From: WHSW01 sp963767475
Lineage (GTDB): Bacteria; Actinomycetota; Thermoleophilia; Solirubrobacterales; 70-9
Length of the DNA: 64,000 nt
Direction of reading: 5' to 3'
Assembly: GCA_963767475.1 (NCBI GenBank)
Contig: CAVYEI010000005.1
Coordinates: forward strand, 310,001-374,000
The notes below the pieces were generated by a model. The model saw only the letters and a list, made by a program, of their open reading frames with translations. It made no database searches and was not told the origin of the DNA. The translations under genes and the position numbers were made by a program. Below, in pieces: positions 56,435-64,000 of this stretch. Numbering within the stretch: position 1 is the first letter of the stretch; every line of letters begins with the position of its first letter.

Positions 56435-58798
56435 ATGCCGCCGCGACTCGGGGTCGCCTGGCGCTTCGCGGCGCTGGCCGGCCTTGGCGCCGGTCTCGGC
56501 GCCACGCCGCTGATCGGAGCCCGAAGCGGCGGCGTCTTGCTGCTCGTCGCAGGTGCCGCCGCGGCCGTCGGGCTGGCGGCGGCCGCGCCCCGCGCCCCGC
56601 GCCAGGGACGAGATCGCGGCCTCGCCGCGCCCACCGTCTGCGCCTGGCTCGGCCTGGTCGCCCTCTCGGCAGCCGTCTCGGGCGCCGGACTGGGCGGGCT
56701 GCGAATCGCGGCGATCGACGCCGGTGCGCTCGAGCTGTCGCCCGGCAGCCGTGTGACCGTGCGCGGCTTCGTGATCGCGGTCCCGCGCCGTATGGACGGC
56801 ACGGTCGACGTGCGCGTCGAAACCCCCGAGGGCCGGCTGCTGGTGGAGGCGCCCGAGCCCGTCCCCGACCTCGACATCGGCGCCGCGGTCGAGGCGACGG
56901 GCTCGATCCGCCTGCCGAGCGAGTTCGAGCGCGCCTATCTCACCCGGCTCGGGATCGCCCGCATCCTCGACACCCGCGAGATCGCCCTGCGCGATGCGCG
57001 GCGCGGCGGCTTGACCGGGCTCCTCGACCGGGTCCGCGAACGGGCGCAGGCGGCGCTCAGCGCCGGTACGCCGCCGGCATCCTCGGCGCTCCTGCGGGGG
57101 TTCGTGCTCGGGCAGGACGACCGCATCGAGGCGATCACCGTCGACTCGTTCAAGCGTTCGGGACTTGCCCATCTGCTCGCGGTCTCGGGTCAGAACGTCG
57201 TCCTGCTGGCGATCCTGGCCGCCGCGCTGCTCGCCGTCGCGGGGACCTCGATCAGCGCCCGCCTGGCCTCGATCCTCGCCCTGATCGGGATCTACGTCCT
57301 CGTCACCGGGGCCGGGCCCTCGATCCAGCGCGCCGGGATCATGGGCGCCGCTGGGATCGTCGCCGCGCTCGCCGGCCGGCCGCAGTCGCGCTGGTACGCG
57401 CTCGGGCTGGCGGCCTGCGTCACCCTCGGCCTCGACCCGCGCGCCGCCGGCGACATCGGCTGGCAGCTCAGCTTCGCGGCCGTCGCCGGGATCATGGTTT
57501 TCGCCGTTCCCCTGGGCCGCGCTCTCGCCGGCCCCGACGCGGGCCGAGGCCGCCGGGCGCTCGCCGAGGCCGCCGCGCTGACGATCTCGGCGACGGTGGC
57601 GACGGCGCCGCTGATGTCGCTGCACTTCGGCACCGTCTCGCTGGTCTCGCTGCCGGCGAACCTGGTCGCCGTGATCGCCGAGGCCCCGGTGATGTGGCTC
57701 GGGATGCTGGCGGCAGCCGGCGGTCAGCTCGGCTGGATCCCGGTCGAGCCGATCACCTGGCTGGCCGGGTTGCTCGCCGCCTACATCGCTCAGGTGGCGC
57801 AGTGGTTCGCGGCGCCACGCTGGGCTCAGGTCGAGCTCGGAATCCACGGCTCGGTGGCGCTCGCCGCCGTCTATGCGCTGCTCGGCGGCGGCCTCGCCGT
57901 GGCGCTGCGCTGGGCCGGCCGCCGGCGCCGGATGCGGACGGCCCGGGTCGGCGGTGGGAACTGGTCACGGCGTCGCCTGGCGTTGCCGGCCGCCGCCCTG
58001 GCGTCGCTGGCGCTCGCGCTGGCGCTGCCGCGCTCGCCCGCGCCCGGCCCTGGCGGCGATGCCGGCGGCCTCTCGGTGACCGTGCTCGACGTCGGCCAGG
58101 GCGACTCGATCCTGCTCCAGCCCGGCAACGGCCGGCCGGTGCTCGTCGACGCCGGGCCGCCCGACGCCGAGGTGGCCGCCGGCCTGGCGGAGCGCGGGAT
58201 CGATGCGCTCGCCGCGCTCGTGATCACCCATCCCGACTCCGACCACAGCGGTGGAGCGCCGGACGTGCTCGGTTCACTGCCGGTCGGCCACCTGCTTTTC
58301 GCCCGAGCGAACACGGCGATCCGGGGTGCAGCGCGGGCGGCGGAGGTGGAGCTCGATCGGGTTTCGGCGGGCTCGGAGCTGCGCTCAGGGAGCCTGCGCC
58401 TGGAGGTCCTGTGGCCGGCTCCCTCGATGCTTCGCGCCGGCGCCGGCGGAGCGGAGCCGAACGCGCTCTCGCTCGTCATCCTCGCTCGCTGGCACCGCTT
58501 TCGGATCTTGCTCGCCGGCGATGCAGAGGCCGAGCTCGCGCCCGTGCACCCCGGCGACGTCGACCTGCTGAAGCTCGCCCACCACGGCAGCGAGGACGCC
58601 GGCCTGGCGGCGCTGCTCGCCGAGGCGACGCCGGAACTGGCGCTGATCTCGGTCGGCGACGACAACCCGTACGGACACCCGTCGGCGGCCACCCTCGAGA
58701 CCCTCGACGAGGCCGGGGTCGACGTGCTCAGGACGGACACCGACGGCGAGCTCTCGATCTCCGTCGTCGAGCGGGGCTGGTCGGCAGAGGGTCGCTGA
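56435..58798 (+). CDS. comEC: ComEC/Rec2 DNA internalisation channel
   Basis: 787 residues: N-terminal membrane and DUF4131-type region (~1-190, with an OB-like GSRVTVRGFVIAVPRR), the competence domain with ~8 transmembrane segments (GLAHLLAVSGQNVVLLAILA, VTGAGPSIQRAGIMG, ~190-510), and a C-terminal metallo-beta-lactamase domain (~545-787) with LDVGQGDSILLQ and HPDSDHSGG (metal motif), LLAGDAE and LKLAHHGSEDA. The MBL domain probably degrades the non-transported strand. Complete gene, starting at the base after the comEA stop. Confidence 0.94.
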   Translation: MPPRLGVAWRFAALAGLGAGLGATPLIGARSGGVLLLVAGAAAAVGLAAAAPRAPRQGRDRGLAAPTVCAWLGLVALSAAVSGAGLGGLRIAAIDAGALELSPGSRVTVRGFVIAVPRRMDGTVDVRVETPEGRLLVEAPEPVPDLDIGAAVEATGSIRLPSEFERAYLTRLGIARILDTREIALRDARRGGLTGLLDRVRERAQAALSAGTPPASSALLRGFVLGQDDRIEAITVDSFKRSGLAHLLAVSGQNVVLLAILAAALLAVAGTSISARLASILALIGIYVLVTGAGPSIQRAGIMGAAGIVAALAGRPQSRWYALGLAACVTLGLDPRAAGDIGWQLSFAAVAGIMVFAVPLGRALAGPDAGRGRRALAEAAALTISATVATAPLMSLHFGTVSLVSLPANLVAVIAEAPVMWLGMLAAAGGQLGWIPVEPITWLAGLLAAYIAQVAQWFAAPRWAQVELGIHGSVALAAVYALLGGGLAVALRWAGRRRRMRTARVGGGNWSRRRLALPAAALASLALALALPRSPAPGPGGDAGGLSVTVLDVGQGDSILLQPGNGRPVLVDAGPPDAEVAAGLAERGIDALAALVITHPDSDHSGGAPDVLGSLPVGHLLFARANTAIRGAARAAEVELDRVSAGSELRSGSLRLEVLWPAPSMLRAGAGGAEPNALSLVILARWHRFRILLAGDAEAELAPVHPGDVDLLKLAHHGSEDAGLAALLAEATPELALISVGDDNPYGHPSAATLETLDEAGVDVLRTDTDGELSISVVERGWSAEGR

Positions 58799-58865
58799 TC
58801 CGCCGTTGAGAGGCGGTAGGGTGCCCGCGTCGCGGATCACGTCCACTCGTCGAGGAGACATCAGG

Positions 58866-59360
58866 ATGGAAGCAAGCGGTACCCCAACGCCTCCGGCCGA
58901 CCCGCCGCAGGCGTCACCGCCTCCCCCGCGGCCTCCGGCAGCCCCGGCGGCCGACGACTCGGCCAGTGGCGGCTGGCGTGCGCTCGGGGTGATTCTCGCC
59001 ATCGCGTTGGCTTTCGCCTGTGCCGTGATGGTGATCGCCATGGTCGAGGTGGGCGACAATCCCGCTTGTCAGGACCTTGCCGATGATCCCGCTGAGCTTG
59101 CTGCCTTCCTTGCCGGCGAACAGGAATGCATCGGCGAGCTCACGGTTACGGCGAACGGGGCGGTGCTCGAGAGCGGGGGCTCGTCGGCCCAGAAGACCGC
59201 GACGCTGATCTTCGGCTGGCCGAGCGCCGTACTGGCCGGATTGGCGGCCCTGATGGCGCTGTTTTTCGCGGCGACCGGTCGCCAGGGGCGCTTGCTGCTC
59301 CAGCTCACAGGGGCGGCGATCGCGCTTGGGGCGATCAGCATCGTCATCGGCTACGTCTAG
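58866..59360 (+). CDS. Membrane protein with Pro-rich N terminus, function unknown
   Basis: 164 residues from ATG 58866 with GAGGAGAC upstream. Residues 1-35 are Pro/Ala-rich and disordered; transmembrane segments at about 40-62, 115-135 and 142-162. The loop between the first two holds two Cys (NPACQDL and QECIGEL) that could form an extracytoplasmic disulfide. Not recognised. Lies between comEC and holA. Confidence 0.6.
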   Translation: MEASGTPTPPADPPQASPPPPRPPAAPAADDSASGGWRALGVILAIALAFACAVMVIAMVEVGDNPACQDLADDPAELAAFLAGEQECIGELTVTANGAVLESGGSSAQKTATLIFGWPSAVLAGLAALMALFFAATGRQGRLLLQLTGAAIALGAISIVIGYV

Positions 59361-59398
59361 GGCCTGGCTGCAGCCCCGGCGGCTTCCGGGGCGGCGAA

Positions 59399-59404
59399 TA
59401 CACT
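59399..59404 (+). promoter_or_regulatory. Probable -10 hexamer TACACT of holA
   Basis: TACACT ends 9 nt before TTG 59414 and supports that start over upstream in-frame codons. Confidence 0.4.
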
Positions 59405-59413
59405 CGGCCGACC

Positions 59414-60421
59414 TTGGCCGGGCCGCGTGACAAGAGCGAAATCGCGCCCGCGTATCTGATCGCGGGCACCGACGTGGCGAAGCTCGACGCCACCCTGGCG
59501 CGGTTGCGCGCCCGCGCCGAGTCCGAGGGCGGCCCCGGGGCGCTGGAGTCATTCGCGCCGGCCGCAGGGTCGAGCGCCGGGCCCGACCCGGACGCGTTGC
59601 TGGCCGCGATCCCGGCGCTATCGCTGACCGTCTCGCGCCGTTATCTGCTCGCCGACGGGGTCGAGCGCTGGTCGGCGAAGCAGGCCGCACCGGTTGCCGA
59701 GGCGCTGGCGGCGTTGCCGCCGGACGTCACCGTGGTGCTCGTCGCCCGCGAGCAGCCGCCGAAGCTGAAGGCGCCGAAGAAGATCGCCGACGCGGTCGAG
59801 GCCGCGGGCGGCACGGTTCTCACCTACGCCGCCCCGAAGGCTCGCGACCTGCCCCGCTGGCTCGTCGCCGAGGCGGCCAAGCGCGAGTTCGAGCTCGACC
59901 CGGACGCGGCGCAGCTGCTGGCGGCGCGAATGGGGGAGGGGACAGCGCGGCTGGCGACCGAGCTCGACCGGCTGGCGCTCTGGGCCGGGCCGGGGGGCGC
60001 GGTCGCGCGGGAGGACCTCGAGGCGATGATCGCCGATACCTCGGAGGAGGTGGCCTGGGCACTGTCGGACGCGATCGTCGATCGCAATCCCGCGGCCGCG
60101 CTCGAGGCCGCCGAGCGGCTCGCCGACCAGGGAGAGGCGGTCACACCGCTGATCTACCAGGCAGCGAAGCGGTTGCGGGAGGCGAACGCGGCGCTGGAGA
60201 TGCTCGAAAGCGGGATGTCCGCGCGCGATGTCGAGGCCGCCCTGCCGATGCATCCCTACGCGGCGAAGATGCTCATGCGGCGCCTCGGCGGCCGCTCACG
60301 CGAGCAGATCCGCGCCTCGACCTGTGCGATCGCCGATCTCGAGTGGTGGACGCGCGGCGGCGAGGACTATCCAGAACGCGTGGCCCTGACGCTGGCGGTG
60401 CGCCGCGCCGCGGCCGCGTGA
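59414..60421 (+). CDS. holA: DNA polymerase III subunit delta
   Basis: Opens the sliding clamp within the clamp loader. 335 residues from TTG 59414 (MAGPRDKSEIAPAYLIAGTD). The AAA+-like N-terminal domain shows PAYLIAGTDVAKLD and VTVVLVAREQPPKLKAPKKI. The lid and collar helices show ELDRLALWAGPGGAVAREDLEAMIADTSEEVAWALSDAI and LMRRLGGRSREQI. Follows comEC as in many Gram-positives. The rpsT gene is convergent 22 bp downstream. Confidence 0.9.
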   Translation: MAGPRDKSEIAPAYLIAGTDVAKLDATLARLRARAESEGGPGALESFAPAAGSSAGPDPDALLAAIPALSLTVSRRYLLADGVERWSAKQAAPVAEALAALPPDVTVVLVAREQPPKLKAPKKIADAVEAAGGTVLTYAAPKARDLPRWLVAEAAKREFELDPDAAQLLAARMGEGTARLATELDRLALWAGPGGAVAREDLEAMIADTSEEVAWALSDAIVDRNPAAALEAAERLADQGEAVTPLIYQAAKRLREANAALEMLESGMSARDVEAALPMHPYAAKMLMRRLGGRSREQIRASTCAIADLEWWTRGGEDYPERVALTLAVRRAAAA

Positions 60422-60443
60422 ACCAAGGCCGCGCCGGAGTTGC

Positions 60444-60704
60444 TCAGGCGCCGGCGCGAACGCGCGCCGCACGTGCCTTCTTGCGGGCGCCCGAGTTACG
60501 GTGCAGAGCCCCCTTGGCGACGGCGGTGTCGATCCGCGAGCAGAGCGCTGTGTGCTCGGCGTCGGCGGTTGCGTCGTCGCCCGCGGCGACCGCTGCCTCG
60601 AGGCGACGGAAATGGGTCTTGACCGCGCTGGTCACGCGGCGGTTCTCGTCGTGCTCGCGCTGTGAGCGGGCGTTGCGCTTCTTTTGTGAGGCGATGTTGG
60701 CCAT
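60444..60704 (-). CDS. rpsT: Small ribosomal subunit protein bS20
   Basis: 86 residues. Begins MANIASQKKRNARSQREHDE, the S20 start, and is Lys/Arg-rich and all-helical with VAKGALHRNSGARKKARAAR near the C terminus. On the minus strand, TATAGT (60723-60718) sits about 13 nt upstream of the start as a likely -10. The convergent holA and divergent murJ are the usual S20 neighbours. Confidence 0.96.
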   Translation of the reverse strand: MANIASQKKRNARSQREHDENRRVTSAVKTHFRRLEAAVAAGDDATADAEHTALCSRIDTAVAKGALHRNSGARKKARAARVRAGA

Positions 60705-60734
60705 TGGGCGACGGCGGACTATAGCGAGGCCACT

Positions 60735-60773
60735 GTGAGGCGAAGCCGAACGCCCGCCGCTGTTGAGGCGGCT
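60735..60773 (+). repeat. Interspersed hairpin repeat, copy D (between rpsT and murJ)
   Basis: GTGAGGCGAAGCCGA, then the hairpin CCGCC-GCTGTTGA-GGCGG. The outer stem pair is C-G where copies A-C have G-C: a compensatory change. It ends 5 nt before the murJ GTG. Confidence 0.7.
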
Positions 60774-60778
60774 TCTTC

Positions 60779-62452
60779 GTGAGCGATCGCGAGCCCTCGC
60801 AGGACGAGCTCGCCGATGTCGCCGCGGCGGAGGTCGCTCCCGATGAGGAGGTCAGGGCGCCGCGGCCCCGGGCCGGCCGGCTAGCTCGCTCGACCGCCTT
60901 CTTCTCCATCGCCACCGGGCTCTCGCGGATCGCCGGGCTCGTGCGCGAGATCTTCGCCGCCTCCTACTTCGGCGTCAGCGGGGCGATGTCGGCGTTCACG
61001 ATCGCCTTCCAGGTCCCGAACCTGGTCCGCAGCCTGTTCGCCGACGCTGCGATCCAGGCGGCCTTCGTGCCCGTGTTCACGGAGAAGCTCGAGCAAGGTG
61101 ATCGCCGGGAGGCCTTCCGGCTGGCGACCAACCTGATCTTCGTCGTCACCCTCGTCCTCGGCGCCCTGACCGCGCTCTTCATCCTGATCGCGCCGGTGCT
61201 GATGCCGCTGTTCGTGCCCGCCTCCGACGAGACGGTCACCGACCTCACGGTCAGCCTCTCCCGGGTCCTGTTCCCGATCCTGGTCCTGCTCGGCGTCAGC
61301 GGGATGGTCGTCGGCATCCTCAACAGCTACGACCGCTTCGCCGCCTTCGCCGTCGCCCCCTTCTTCTGGAACGTGGCGATCATCGTCGTGCTCGTCGGCC
61401 TCGCGCCCGCCTTCCCGGAGGGAGACGAGATCTACGCCTATGCGATCGGCGTCCTGGTCGGCACCGTGATCCAGCTGGCGATCGTGCTCTACGACCTCCG
61501 CCACACGCCCTACGGGCTGCGACGGGCGCTCAAGGCCCCGTTCTCCGGCCGGGTGCGGCAGGCGTTCCGGGATCTCGACGTGCGCCGGGTCCTGTTGCTG
61601 ATGCTGCCGGTGACGCTCAGCCTCGGGCTGATCAACTTCAACCTGCTGATCAACTCGACCGCCGGCTTCCTGGTCTCCGAGCAGGCGCCGGCGGCGATCG
61701 ACAAGGCCTTCCGGATCTACATGCTGCCCCAGGGCGTGTTCTCGGTCGCGGTCGCGACGGTCCTCTTCCCGACCCTGGCCCGGTTCGCGGCCCGCGGCGA
61801 CCTCGACCGGCTGCGATCGACGATGGCGAGCGGGATGCGGCTGATCCTGCTCTTGCTGATCCCGGCGACCGCGGCGATCCTGGTTCTCTCCGAGCCGATG
61901 ATCCGGGTGGTCTACGAGCGCGGCGACTTCGGCCCCGAGGCCACCGAGCTGGTCTCGACGGCGCTCTTCTGGTTCGCCTTCTCGCTGCCCTTCAACGGCC
62001 TCTTCCTGCTCCTGACGAGAACGTTCTTCAGCCTCCAGCGGCCCTGGGTGCCGACCGTGATCGCCGCCGGAAACCTGGCGATCACCGCGGCGGCGGCGTT
62101 CGCGCTCTACGGCCCGTTCGGGGTCGGCGGGATCGTCGCCGGAACGGCGATCGCGACGGCGCTCAGCGTCTTCGCCCAGGCCGCGGTGCTGCGCAACGCC
62201 CTCGGGCGGTTGGAGCTTGGACGGCTGGCCTGGACCACGGCCCGAATCGTGCTTGCGTCCGCGGCCCTCGCCGCCGTCAGCTTCGGCGTCTGGGACCTGC
62301 TCGACGAGGCGCTCGGTCGCGGGCTGGGCGGCCAGATCGTCTCCCTGAGCGGGGGCCTGCTCGCCGGCGCCGCCGTCTACGCCGGCGCGATCACCCTCCT
62401 GCGGATCCCCGAGGCGGGCCAGATCTGGGCCCTCGCGCGCAGGCGCACGTAG
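60779..62452 (+). CDS. murJ: Lipid II flippase MurJ
   Basis: Moves lipid II across the membrane. 557 residues with about 14 transmembrane segments. MATE-like/MVF signatures: STAFFSIATGLSRIAGLVREIFAASYFG (~38-65), FQVPNLVRSLFADAAIQAAFVPVF (~79-103), and LPQGVFSVAVATVLFPTLARFAA (~314-336). N-terminal ~35 residues are cytoplasmic and acidic. The start GTG 60779 follows repeat copy D directly; no ribosome site is evident there. Related in role to the mre cluster but separate. Confidence 0.93.
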   Translation: MSDREPSQDELADVAAAEVAPDEEVRAPRPRAGRLARSTAFFSIATGLSRIAGLVREIFAASYFGVSGAMSAFTIAFQVPNLVRSLFADAAIQAAFVPVFTEKLEQGDRREAFRLATNLIFVVTLVLGALTALFILIAPVLMPLFVPASDETVTDLTVSLSRVLFPILVLLGVSGMVVGILNSYDRFAAFAVAPFFWNVAIIVVLVGLAPAFPEGDEIYAYAIGVLVGTVIQLAIVLYDLRHTPYGLRRALKAPFSGRVRQAFRDLDVRRVLLLMLPVTLSLGLINFNLLINSTAGFLVSEQAPAAIDKAFRIYMLPQGVFSVAVATVLFPTLARFAARGDLDRLRSTMASGMRLILLLLIPATAAILVLSEPMIRVVYERGDFGPEATELVSTALFWFAFSLPFNGLFLLLTRTFFSLQRPWVPTVIAAGNLAITAAAAFALYGPFGVGGIVAGTAIATALSVFAQAAVLRNALGRLELGRLAWTTARIVLASAALAAVSFGVWDLLDEALGRGLGGQIVSLSGGLLAGAAVYAGAITLLRIPEAGQIWALARRRT

Positions 62453-62751
62453 GCGGCAGGCGGTTCGGGCTGCCGGGCGTCTGGCGTGCCTGGGGTGCAC
62501 GCTCAATTGCAAGCAAACAATGAGTGACACCGGTCACACATGCGGTAACTCCGGCGGTTCACGGTGTTGACCCGCATACAACTCGCCCGCTTGCAAGCTC
62601 GGCTCAACGGCCGGCGCGGGTGAACTGAGCGCCACCGCGGCGCAAGGGGGCGTCATCCGGCGCCGGCGGGCGCTCTTCCAGCGCCTGAAGCGCCATCCGG
62701 CGCGGACGCGAGCTCCGCGTCAGACGAACACGACCACGAGGTGAGTACTTC
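62453..62751 (+). promoter_or_regulatory. 299-bp non-coding region before the M23 peptidase gene
   Basis: No gene seen. It holds TTGCAAGC twice (62507-62514 and within the palindrome GCTTGCAAGC, 62589-62598), the inverted repeat GTGAC-ACCG-GTCAC (62523-62536), a nearby GTAAC (62545-62549), and TACAAC at 62577-62582 as a possible -10. The following ~150 nt are GC-rich with several self-complementary GGCGC/GCGCC stretches, which suggests a structured leader; I could not match it to a known riboswitch. Confidence 0.4.
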
Positions 62752-63357
62752 ATGCCGCGCATCCGTTCGAAGACACGAGTCCTGACAACCGCCGCCGCGC
62801 TCGGCGTCGCCGCCGTCTGTGCGGTCCCGGCGCTGGCGGCCGATCGGGCGCCGGTGAAGGCCAAGTTCGGCGTCGACCGGGTCGCCGACTGGGCGAAGCA
62901 GACCGGCCGTCGCGAGCGCGCCCGCGCCGAGGGGCCGTTCGTCCCGATCGTCGGCGCAGTCGATTACGGCACCGCCGAGAATGTCTTCGGCGCCGCTCGC
63001 TCGGGCCACATCCACGCCGGGCAGGACATGTTTGCCGACCCCGGCACCCCGGAGGTCGCCGTGTCCGACGGTGTGATCGCCGAGGTTGGCAGCGACGGCG
63101 GGCAGGGCAACTACGTCTACCTCTACGACCCGAAGCTCGAACGCACCTACGTCTACATGCACATGATCGAGCCGGCGAAGGTGAAGACCGGCGACCGCGT
63201 GCAGGCCGGCCAGCTGCTCGGCGGCGTCGGCTGCACCGGCTCCTGCTCGGGCGACCACCTGCACTTCGAGATCCGCGACGGCCGTGGCTACGAGGCCGAC
63301 GCTCGCGACCCGATGCCGCTGCTGAAGGAGTGGCGTTCGCTCGACCGGCCGCGGTAA
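62752..63357 (+). CDS. Secreted M23 (LytM-type) peptidoglycan endopeptidase
   Basis: 201 residues. Signal peptide ~1-29. M23 domain: first zinc ligands in GHIHAGQDMFAD (H-x6-D variant, about 83-94), and HLHFEI (about 175-180) after GCTGSCSGDHL. An extra Cys pair (GCTGSC) sits beside the active site. Cleaves peptide cross-links in homologues. AGGTGAG precedes ATG. The long upstream region suggests regulated expression. Confidence 0.9.
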   Translation: MPRIRSKTRVLTTAAALGVAAVCAVPALAADRAPVKAKFGVDRVADWAKQTGRRERARAEGPFVPIVGAVDYGTAENVFGAARSGHIHAGQDMFADPGTPEVAVSDGVIAEVGSDGGQGNYVYLYDPKLERTYVYMHMIEPAKVKTGDRVQAGQLLGGVGCTGSCSGDHLHFEIRDGRGYEADARDPMPLLKEWRSLDRPR

Positions 63358-63378
63358 CTCGCCTCCCCGGAGCGGCCG

Positions 63379-63384
63379 TATCCT
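63379..63384 (+). promoter_or_regulatory. Probable -10 hexamer TATCCT of lepA
   Basis: TATCCT ends 10 nt before ATG 63395; no ribosome site in between. Confidence 0.4.
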
Positions 63385-63394
63385 CAGCGGGCCC

Positions 63395-64000
63395 ATGGAC
63401 CGGATCCGCAATTTCTCGATCATCGCCCACATCGACCACGGTAAGTCGACGCTCGCCGACCGCATCCTCGAGCTCACCGGGTCGGTCGCCTCGCGCGATC
63501 ACATGCCGCAACTGCTGGACTCGATGGACCTCGAGCGTGAGCGCGGGATCACGATCAAGGCACAGGCGGTGCGGGTCGACTACACCGCCGACGACGGCGA
63601 GACCTACCACCTGCACCTGATCGACACCCCCGGGCACGTCGACTTCTCCTACGAGGTCTCGCGCAGCCTCGCCGCCTGCGAGGGCGCGCTGCTCGTCGTC
63701 GACGCGGCCCAGGGCGTCGAGGCGCAGACGGTGGCCAACACCTACGCCGCGGTCGAGGCCGGGCTCGAGATCGTGCCGGTGCTGAACAAGGTCGACCTGC
63801 CCGGCGCCGAGCCGGAGCGGGTGATCGGTGAGATCGTCGACCTGATCGGCTGCGATCCGGCCGACGTGCTGAGGATCTCGGCGAAGACCGGCGAGGGCGT
63901 CGGCGACGTGCTGGAGGCCGTGGTCGCGCGGATCCCGGCCCCCGAGGGCGACCCGGCGGCGCCGCCGCGGGCGCTGATCTTCGATTCCGAGTTCGACCAG
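63395..64000 (+). CDS. lepA: Elongation factor 4 (LepA), 5' part
   Basis: Back-translocating GTPase. The window covers the first 202 codons; the gene runs off the edge. G1 HIDHGKST (about residues 12-19), G2-type LERERGITIKAQAVR, G3 DTPGHVDF, G4 NKVD and G5 SAKTGEGV are all present. The GITIKAQ switch I and the absence of a TypA-type motif favour LepA. ATG is preceded by TATCCT. Confidence 0.95.
   Translation, partial: MDRIRNFSIIAHIDHGKSTLADRILELTGSVASRDHMPQLLDSMDLERERGITIKAQAVRVDYTADDGETYHLHLIDTPGHVDFSYEVSRSLAACEGALLVVDAAQGVEAQTVANTYAAVEAGLEIVPVLNKVDLPGAEPERVIGEIVDLIGCDPADVLRISAKTGEGVGDVLEAVVARIPAPEGDPAAPPRALIFDSEFDQ

Noticed and set aside
62600..62751. ydaO/c-di-AMP riboswitch before the M23 peptidase
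   Set aside because: Position is right, but I could not locate the conserved core blocks with confidence.

Overview
The window is a dense, very GC-rich bacterial chromosome segment with short gaps and many 1-4 bp stop/start overlaps. It carries only chromosomal-type genes. Gene content and order (tig, clpP-clpX, valS-folC, ndk-maf, mreC-mreD-mrdA-rodA, rng-rplU-rpmA, obgE-proB-proA-nadD-rsfS, leuS, comEA-comEC-holA, rpsT, murJ, lepA), strong G/C third-position bias, CtaG, DUF5995 and many start codons sitting 6-12 nt after a TANNNT hexamer fit an actinobacterium. I infer class Thermoleophilia (Solirubrobacterales-like). That placement comes from recall of gene order, not from a search.

Layout. 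1-6.9 kb: molybdenum cofactor genes (moaC, mog), a truncated globin, two secreted proteins, an ECF sigma factor coupled to an O6-alkylguanine methyltransferase, a small HTH regulator with its own promoter, LemA, an HD hydrolase and CorA. 7-12.3 kb: CtaG, a membrane-fused spermidine-synthase-like protein, a serine hydrolase and a divergent aldo/keto reductase with a coupled 44-residue partner. 12.4-18.4 kb: protein quality control (trigger factor, ClpP, ClpX) with two membrane-linked proteases (YpfJ-like, PrsW) between. The clpP-clpX gap can fold into a hairpin plus a three-way junction. 18.4-27 kb: a frameshifted beta-helix protein, valS-folC, a peptidoglycan amidase, a zinc-ribbon membrane protein, ndk-maf. 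27-34.5 kb: the rod-shape cluster mreC-mreD-mrdA-rodA (only a possible remnant of mreB in front), then rng, rplU, rpmA. 34.5-43.2 kb: an ECF sigma/anti-sigma pair, secreted proteins, obgE, proB, a secreted protease, proA, nadD, rsfS.

43.2-52.5 kb is the accessory part: a DivIVA-like coiled-coil protein, a frameshifted DUF5995 protein, a PD-(D/E)XK nuclease gene with a LexA-type box on its start and a tRNA-Ala gene inside the same open frame followed by a Phd-type antitoxin domain, a hydrolase with RTX-like repeats, a metallo-hydrolase, and a divergent MarR/YceI pair with clear operator repeats. 52.5-64 kb returns to housekeeping: leuS (with a repeat-derived insertion), acylphosphatase, comEA-comEC, holA, rpsT, murJ, an M23 peptidase and the start of lepA.

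Two patterns run through the window. First, a small hairpin-forming interspersed repeat occurs at least five times, with one compensatory base-pair change, and has been taken into protein-coding sequence at several gene ends and interiors. Second, at least fifteen genes look leaderless, while a few (notably rng, with CTG) appear to use rare start codons.
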